Position numbers and translations under genes: made by a program. From the NCBI GenBank assembly GCA_035299085.1, contig DATGXG010000047.1, forward strand, positions 1-47,766: a stretch of 47,766 bases of DNA, read 5' to 3'. The DNA comes from Bacteroidales bacterium (GTDB taxonomy: Bacteria > Bacteroidota > Bacteroidia > Bacteroidales > UBA10428). Numbering within the stretch: position 1 is the stretch's first letter; each line of letters opens with the position of its first letter. The notes under the pieces were generated by a model. The model saw only the letters and a program-made list of their open reading frames with translations, searched no databases and was not told the DNA's origin. Below are positions 42,662-47,766 of the stretch, piece by piece.

Positions 42662-45040
42662 ATGCTAAGAAACTATCTGAAAACAGCCATGCGGAATATC
42701 AGGAGGTTTTCTGTTCATTCCATCCTGAATGTTTTTGGGCTGGCCACAGGTATGGCATGTGCCATATTGATCCTGTTATGGATTCGATATGAGGTCAGCT
42801 TTGACCGTTTCCGAAAGAATAAAGATAACCTGTACCGGGTTATTACGACAGAAACCTGGGGCGGTAGATTACACCGTGAATCCACTTCACCATTCCCGCT
42901 TGCTGCAGCCCTAAAGGATCAATACCCGGATATTATCAGATCCACAAGGTTTCACACCATGCAGATTTCCCTGCAAAAAGGGGAAAACCTTGTAAAAGCA
43001 TTCCGGGTATTTGCCGATAAAGACTTCCTTGACATGTTTGACATCGAATTCATAAAGGGTGATAAATCAAGTGCCCTATTAAAACCGAATGATATTCTTA
43101 TAACCGAAGAACTGGCGCATAAATATTTTGGTGAGGAGAATCCTGTCGGTCAAACCATGATCCAATACCCGAACCAACTTTTCACCGTTACCGGTGTGGT
43201 TAAGAATGTTCCAAAAAACAGTAATTTTTTCTTCGATTGCGTCATGCCGGCAGTAAATTATAGTGGAGAAGCCAGTGGTGAAAATGTTTGGGGATGGCAG
43301 AGTGTCTACAATTATACCTTCGTTCAACTGCGGAAAGGCACTGATATTATGCGGCTGCAAGATCAATTCAGAGACATTATTCAAAGAAACAGAAAACAGA
43401 CAGATGCTGTAATCAGTCTTCAAAAGATCAGGGAAATCCATTTGAATGCAAAAAAACTGGAAGGTGATTTTGCAACCGGTAACATAGCCTATGTAAGATT
43501 TGCAATCCTGCTTGCTTTTTTAATCCTGGCAGTCGCCTGCTTAAATTTTATGAACCTTCTTACAGCGCAATCCACAGCGAGGGCTAAGGAAATCGGTATA
43601 CGAAAAATCACGGGAGCAACAAAACAAAAGATAGTATTCCAATTCCTCGGTGAATCGTTACTTATTGTTTTTATAGCTCATATCCTGGCTATGATTATGG
43701 TAGAGTTGCTCCTTCCCGGTTTTAATAATCTCCTTCACATGAAGCTGTCGGTTAATTACCTTAGTTTGGGATTATATTTAAGCCTTGCTTTTGTTATACT
43801 GTTTACCGGATTGATATCAGGCAGTTACCCGGCCTTCTATTTATCATCATTAAATCCACTGGACACAATAAAGAACATCCCTGACAAGAAAACAGGTAAA
43901 ACCAGGATAAGAAAAATACTGGTTATTGCCCAGTTCACTTTTTCCTTTCTTTTTATTATCAGTACAATTATTGTGAGAAAACAGCTGAACTATATTACCG
44001 ATGCAAACCTGGGACAAAACATTGACAACCTGTGTTATTTTGGAATACCTGAAGGCATACAGTCTGCGACATTAAAGAATGAGCTGAATAATGTACCGGG
44101 AATCCGGAATATTACAATAACCAATACATTTTACCAGAGTATTATTAACCACCAGTTGAATGTAGGAATAAAGAACTGGAAAGGAAAAACCGGGACAGAC
44201 ACTGTATTGGTAAACGGTTTAAGTACGGATAAGAACTATGCCGCAACCTTTGGTCTTGTTATTAAAGCAGGGCAATATCTGGATGCTGATGAATTTAATG
44301 AGAATCCTGACCATGAGATCAATATTGTAATCAATGAAAAAGCACAATTATTTTTTGGCATCATGGATCCCCTGGGAGAACAATTGACTTCAAGTGATGG
44401 ACGGAAATTAAATATAATAGGCGTTGTGAAAGATTTTAATTACAGATCACTCCGGATACCCATCGAACCACTTATTATATTCCCGATCGGTTCAAATTCA
44501 AAGTCTAATCAATGTTATATCAAGATGAAGGCGGAACAGACCGATTCGACCTTAACTGGAATCAGGAATAAGGTTAAATTACTTAAACCGGATTACATGC
44601 TGGATTTAAAATTTGTTCAGGATGATTTTAAAGGTCTGTATACTGTTGAGCGGGTGATCGCCACTTTCCTGGGGTTTATGAGTATCCTGGCCATAATTAT
44701 TTCCTGTCTCGGTCTCATAGGTCTGTCTACCTTTATGACGATGCGCAGGATTAAGGAAATAGGAATACGCAAGGTAAATGGCGGGAGCCCTTTCGAAATT
44801 TTTACCTTATTATCGAAAGAATACATCAGGCTCATATTGATCGCTTTTGTAATCGCAAGTCCCCTTTCTTTTTATGCTACCAACATGTGGTTGAGAGGTT
44901 TTGCATACAGAACCCCGGTTAATTGGCCGGTATTTGCCCTGGCATTTGTGATTGTAGTTGTTTTTACCATTCTCACTGTAGGATTCCAATCCTGGAAAGC
45001 CTCCAACAAAAACCCTGTTGAAGCGCTGAAATATGAATGA
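42662..45040 (+). CDS. MacB/FtsX-type ABC permease (orphan)
   Basis: This 792-aa inner-membrane protein has the common Bacteroidota layout. N-terminal helix near 22-42 (S-I-L-N-V-F-G-L-A-T-G-M-A), a MacB_PCD domain to about 270, an FtsX core (285-400; E-I-G-I-R-K-I-T-G-A-T), a second helix (about 425-445), a second periplasmic domain and a final FtsX core (675-790; E-I-G-I-R-K-V-N-G-G-S). It needs an ATPase, but none is encoded next to it; the one at 7887 belongs to another operon. Proposed roles include envelope export or stress response. The 205-bp upstream region (42457-42661) shows no exact promoter motif. Confidence 0.85.
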   Translation: MLRNYLKTAMRNIRRFSVHSILNVFGLATGMACAILILLWIRYEVSFDRFRKNKDNLYRVITTETWGGRLHRESTSPFPLAAALKDQYPDIIRSTRFHTMQISLQKGENLVKAFRVFADKDFLDMFDIEFIKGDKSSALLKPNDILITEELAHKYFGEENPVGQTMIQYPNQLFTVTGVVKNVPKNSNFFFDCVMPAVNYSGEASGENVWGWQSVYNYTFVQLRKGTDIMRLQDQFRDIIQRNRKQTDAVISLQKIREIHLNAKKLEGDFATGNIAYVRFAILLAFLILAVACLNFMNLLTAQSTARAKEIGIRKITGATKQKIVFQFLGESLLIVFIAHILAMIMVELLLPGFNNLLHMKLSVNYLSLGLYLSLAFVILFTGLISGSYPAFYLSSLNPLDTIKNIPDKKTGKTRIRKILVIAQFTFSFLFIISTIIVRKQLNYITDANLGQNIDNLCYFGIPEGIQSATLKNELNNVPGIRNITITNTFYQSIINHQLNVGIKNWKGKTGTDTVLVNGLSTDKNYAATFGLVIKAGQYLDADEFNENPDHEINIVINEKAQLFFGIMDPLGEQLTSSDGRKLNIIGVVKDFNYRSLRIPIEPLIIFPIGSNSKSNQCYIKMKAEQTDSTLTGIRNKVKLLKPDYMLDLKFVQDDFKGLYTVERVIATFLGFMSILAIIISCLGLIGLSTFMTMRRIKEIGIRKVNGGSPFEIFTLLSKEYIRLILIAFVIASPLSFYATNMWLRGFAYRTPVNWPVFALAFVIVVVFTILTVGFQSWKASNKNPVEALKYE

Positions 45041-45049
45041 CGTATTTAG

Positions 45050-45138
45050 GTGTTTGAGGTTTGAGGTTTGAAGTTTGAGGTTTGGGTTTGATGTTTGAGG
45101 TTTGATGTTTGAGGTTTGGGGTTTGACGTTTGATGTTT
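45050..45138 (+). repeat. 7-bp tandem repeat (GTTTGAG-type)
   Basis: About twelve degenerate units of GTTTGAG/GTTTGAT/GTTTGGG fill most of the space between the permease stop (45040) and the mannanase-like start (45183). Multiple TTTG steps could confuse the -7 element of the downstream gene or vary its spacing. The array may simply be a slippage product. Confidence 0.8.
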
Positions 45139-45182
45139 AATTTGTATTTTCAGGTTTGAGTTATAACAAATAATTTCAAACA

Positions 45183-46361
45183 ATGAAAATATTTTATTTT
45201 TTAATACTAACCTCTCTTCTGCTTACCATGAATTCCTGCAAAGACTCCCCGAAACATATTGACCCGGTTAACCCGGATGCATCCGTAAGGACAAAAAACC
45301 TGTATTATTTTATACAGGACATACAGGGAAAATATACCCTTTCAGCGCAACATAATTTTTGTGGGAAGGGATCAGAATATTCCGACCAGCTTGAAAAAAT
45401 CACCGGGAAACAGGCGGTTATATGGGGATCAGATTTCAGTTTCTGTGTTGAAGGAGCTGATGCCATGGATTACCAGCATTGCGGACCCGCCAACCTACCT
45501 GCAATAGACTGGCAGTCGTTCAAAAAAGAGAGGGATTCGTTGAAAGGCAATTCTCCGAAGGCAGTATTTCTTGATATCACACTGGATGAAGCCCGTCAAA
45601 ACCTGATTAGCGAAGCCAAAAAGCAATATGCCGCAGGACATATCATAACGCTGATGTGGCATGGATGTTTCCCGACCGAAGGGGACTGCTGTAACGGTTC
45701 ATCGATATGGGCTATGGAAAACAGGCCGTCTGCTTCACAGTGGGACTCACTGGTGACTGAAGGCTCTCCGCTGAATGATGCCTGGAAGGCCGGGGCCGAT
45801 AAGATAGCCGGGTACCTGAAAGAACTGCAGAAAGAGGATATCCCGGTTCTATGGAGACCCTATCACGAAATGAACGGTGTATGGTTCTGGTGGTGTAACC
45901 AGAAAGGGGAACAGGGATTCAAAAGACTCTGGATCATGATGTATAATTATTTCACCAATCACCATCACCTGAACAACCTAATCTGGGTTTGGAATACCAA
46001 TGCACCAAGGGATATACCGGGTGATGAAGCCTGGGATTATGAATTATTCTATCCGGGCGACCAGTATGTGGATATTCTTGCTGCCGATGTGTACAGGAAC
46101 GATTATAAACAATCTCATCATGACGACCTCCTGGCCCTGGCAAAAGGAAAACCCATTGCCCTGGGAGAAGTAGGTGACATTCCCACCCCTGCCCTGTTTG
46201 AAAAGCAGCCCCAATGGACCTGGTATATGCCGTGGGGATGGATATTATTTGCCTTCAATGATCCGGAAAATATAAGAGCATTAACAAATTCAGAAAGGGT
46301 CCTTACGCTGGACGAAATAGAATTTAATGGTATAAACGGAAAGTATTCGGTTGTAAAATAG
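45183..46361 (+). CDS. GH26 beta-mannanase-like lipoprotein
   Basis: This 392-aa protein has a lipoprotein signal with Cys19 (T-M-N-S-C-K-D). The GH26 (beta/alpha)8 barrel carries the acid/base E229 in W-R-P-Y-H-E-M-N-G and the nucleophile E329 in A-L-G-E-V-G, with W-H in L-M-W-H-G (158-161) and W-F-W-W-C near the active site, as in mannan endo-1,4-beta-mannosidases. It should cut beta-mannans at the cell surface. No SusCD or other PUL partner is adjacent, so it may act alone or be a remnant. A 7-bp repeat lies just upstream. Confidence 0.88.
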   Translation: MKIFYFLILTSLLLTMNSCKDSPKHIDPVNPDASVRTKNLYYFIQDIQGKYTLSAQHNFCGKGSEYSDQLEKITGKQAVIWGSDFSFCVEGADAMDYQHCGPANLPAIDWQSFKKERDSLKGNSPKAVFLDITLDEARQNLISEAKKQYAAGHIITLMWHGCFPTEGDCCNGSSIWAMENRPSASQWDSLVTEGSPLNDAWKAGADKIAGYLKELQKEDIPVLWRPYHEMNGVWFWWCNQKGEQGFKRLWIMMYNYFTNHHHLNNLIWVWNTNAPRDIPGDEAWDYELFYPGDQYVDILAADVYRNDYKQSHHDDLLALAKGKPIALGEVGDIPTPALFEKQPQWTWYMPWGWILFAFNDPENIRALTNSERVLTLDEIEFNGINGKYSVVK

Positions 46362-46400
46362 CAATGTGTCAATTTATGGTTATCTCAAATATTTAGATTT

Positions 46401-47766
46401 ATGAAAATCATCGTTCTCTTGTTTTTTATTCTCCTATCCATCAGTGCCACATGTCAAATACCCGTACCCAGGAACAGAACTTTCGTGCAATATGATAGTA
46501 TGGTTTCTTACTTCTACGGCGGAGATTATGATTCTTTAAACAGTACCAAGATTATTTATACCTATGATGAATCATCCGGCAAAATCAAACGGGAACAAAT
46601 GTATTTCTGGGATCAGGAAAAAAATTCCCACTATGAAGCGGAAAGAAAAGAATTTGAATATGATGAAAAGGGTAATACCATACTGAAAGTTGTGTATTAC
46701 TGGAATTTCTTTACAAATGACTGGTCCGGATCCGCTAAAGACGAACACTTCTATAGTGACACATTGGATTCTCAAATTATGTATGAAAAATGGAATGAAA
46801 AAAGAAAAGACTTTGAAGGATTATATAAAATGGACTGGTACAAAAGGGCAGACGGCAAAACACTGAAGTTTATATTTTCAATGTGGGACACACTTTCGCA
46901 CAGATGGTATTATCAGTCATATAATGATCAAGAATATAACGAAACCGGATTAAAAATAACTGAAACCGGGTTTATTTATGATACATCAGAAAACACATGG
47001 AACATCAGCTCAAAAAGTGAATGGTTATATAATCAAAACAAAAAAGACAGCATCAATTTAAGTTTTAATTATAATCATGAAACCAGCGAATGGGTCTGTG
47101 TATCAAAACTTGAATACAATTATGCCGATTCGGCCAAAACTACCAACGTTTATTCGAGAAAGACTAATTCCGAAGAATGGAACCTGTATGCGAAATATGA
47201 AGAGATCTGGGATAAAAAGGGGAATCGCATTCTGGACAGAAATCTGATATGGGATTCCGTGACAACGTCATGGGAACCCACTTACCAGAGAACCTGTTCA
47301 TTTGATGATTTAAACAGAATGACCGAGACAGTTCAATGGAAATGGGATCAAAGTACATGTGACTGGCTGGGTGAATATAAAGAAAATCATGAATTTGATG
47401 ATGCAGGTCACAGAATTCATTTAAACAGATATTGGTGGCAGGATTATGGATGGGAATTGACAAGCAATGTAGACTCCATATATAATGAAAAAGGTAATCT
47501 TATTATTTCAACAAATAACAGCAGATTTACCAACGATGAAATGTTTGAATACATCTATGATGAAAACAATATCCTGGAAAAGTACAATAGTTATATTGGA
47601 CAGGAATTATGGACGAAGGGATTTTACTATTGGAATAAAGATATTACCCCCACGGATACGGAAATCGAAAACAAAGTCAGTATCTATCCGAATCCGTTTA
47701 GCACTTATCTGAATATTAGCGGAATCAAGGGATATGCGGAAATAGAATTAATTGATCTCTCCGGAA
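46401..47766 (+). CDS. T9SS-secreted repeat protein, cut by window end
   Basis: The reading frame is open from ATG 46401 to the end of the window (455 codons seen). It starts with a signal peptide (M-K-I-I-V-L-L-F-F to A-T-C-Q) and has about ten repeats around W-x-x-x-x-K/Y-x-E-Y-x-Y-D-x-x-G-N, of about 40 residues, in the style of YD-like beta repeats. Near the end V-S-I-Y-P-N-P-F begins a T9SS type A sorting module, so only the last approximately 50 residues are missing. Function unknown; surface binding is plausible. It follows the mannanase-like gene by 39 bp. Confidence 0.82.
   Translation, partial: MKIIVLLFFILLSISATCQIPVPRNRTFVQYDSMVSYFYGGDYDSLNSTKIIYTYDESSGKIKREQMYFWDQEKNSHYEAERKEFEYDEKGNTILKVVYYWNFFTNDWSGSAKDEHFYSDTLDSQIMYEKWNEKRKDFEGLYKMDWYKRADGKTLKFIFSMWDTLSHRWYYQSYNDQEYNETGLKITETGFIYDTSENTWNISSKSEWLYNQNKKDSINLSFNYNHETSEWVCVSKLEYNYADSAKTTNVYSRKTNSEEWNLYAKYEEIWDKKGNRILDRNLIWDSVTTSWEPTYQRTCSFDDLNRMTETVQWKWDQSTCDWLGEYKENHEFDDAGHRIHLNRYWWQDYGWELTSNVDSIYNEKGNLIISTNNSRFTNDEMFEYIYDENNILEKYNSYIGQELWTKGFYYWNKDITPTDTEIENKVSIYPNPFSTYLNISGIKGYAEIELIDLSG

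Noticed and set aside
33125..46361. Polysaccharide utilisation locus
   Set aside because: GH29 and GH26 lipoproteins are 11 kb apart, with unrelated genes between, and there is no SusC/SusD pair.

Overview
The window looks like a chromosomal segment of a Bacteroidota bacterium, probably an environmental Bacteroidales/Marinilabiliales-like lineage; this assignment is an inference. The signs are several copies of the Bacteroidota -7 promoter element TAnnTTTG, secreted proteins with C-terminal type IX secretion (T9SS) sorting modules, lipoproteins with glycoside hydrolase domains, MacB/FtsX-type permeases and moderate-to-low GC. No rRNA, tRNA, CRISPR array or transposase was recognised.

Layout. 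(1) 1-3.7 kb, plus strand: an 8-bp tandem repeat runs into the start codon of a secreted PQQ-type beta-propeller, followed by an overlapping CobW/COG0523 GTPase and a family 4 glycosyltransferase whose last ten codons lie inside a palindromic repeat. (2) 3.7-8.6 kb, minus: a three-gene transporter operon (ABC ATPase, COG0701 permease, FtsX-type permease). (3) 8.7-15.2 kb: two more secreted beta-propellers, an aldo/keto reductase plus iron-sulfur-type flavoprotein operon with a divergent AraC regulator, and two near-identical brnTA toxin-antitoxin modules lying as 544-bp direct repeats 4587 bp apart, each with a palindromic operator overlapping its -7 box.

(4) 15.2-30.5 kb, minus: the most unusual part, a run of tightly packed genes. 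In transcription order: a stand-alone LuxR-type HTH protein, a subtilisin-like protease, three large proteins of unknown function (655, 341 and 711 aa), three small or medium proteins (56, 89 and 245 aa), a trypsin/V8-like protease with a long low-complexity leader, a 941-aa protein (caspase-like + GH24 lysozyme + metal-enzyme-like domain), a 676-aa protein (papain-like + GH24 lysozyme + M15-like zinc peptidase) and a cupin. None has an evident signal peptide. The two lysozyme proteins begin with the same nine residues, MENRFIEMD, and a related motif occurs inside the V8-like protein. I read this as an undescribed multi-effector system: either a set of proteins packaged or delivered by the unknown proteins, or a protease-based conflict/self-processing system. 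The delivery route is not visible here.

(5) 30.7-33 kb, minus: an asparagine synthetase B gene and an Lrp/AsnC regulator. (6) 33-47.8 kb: a surface and secreted repertoire: a GH29 fucosidase-like lipoprotein, a large T9SS leucine-rich-repeat protein, a STAS-like small protein, a small exported protein, an exported PEP-synthase/PPDK-like protein with unusual domain order, a T9SS cargo protein, an orphan MacB-like permease, a GH26 mannanase-like lipoprotein, and a T9SS repeat protein cut by the window end. The only stretch over 300 bp without a gene is 38175-38577.
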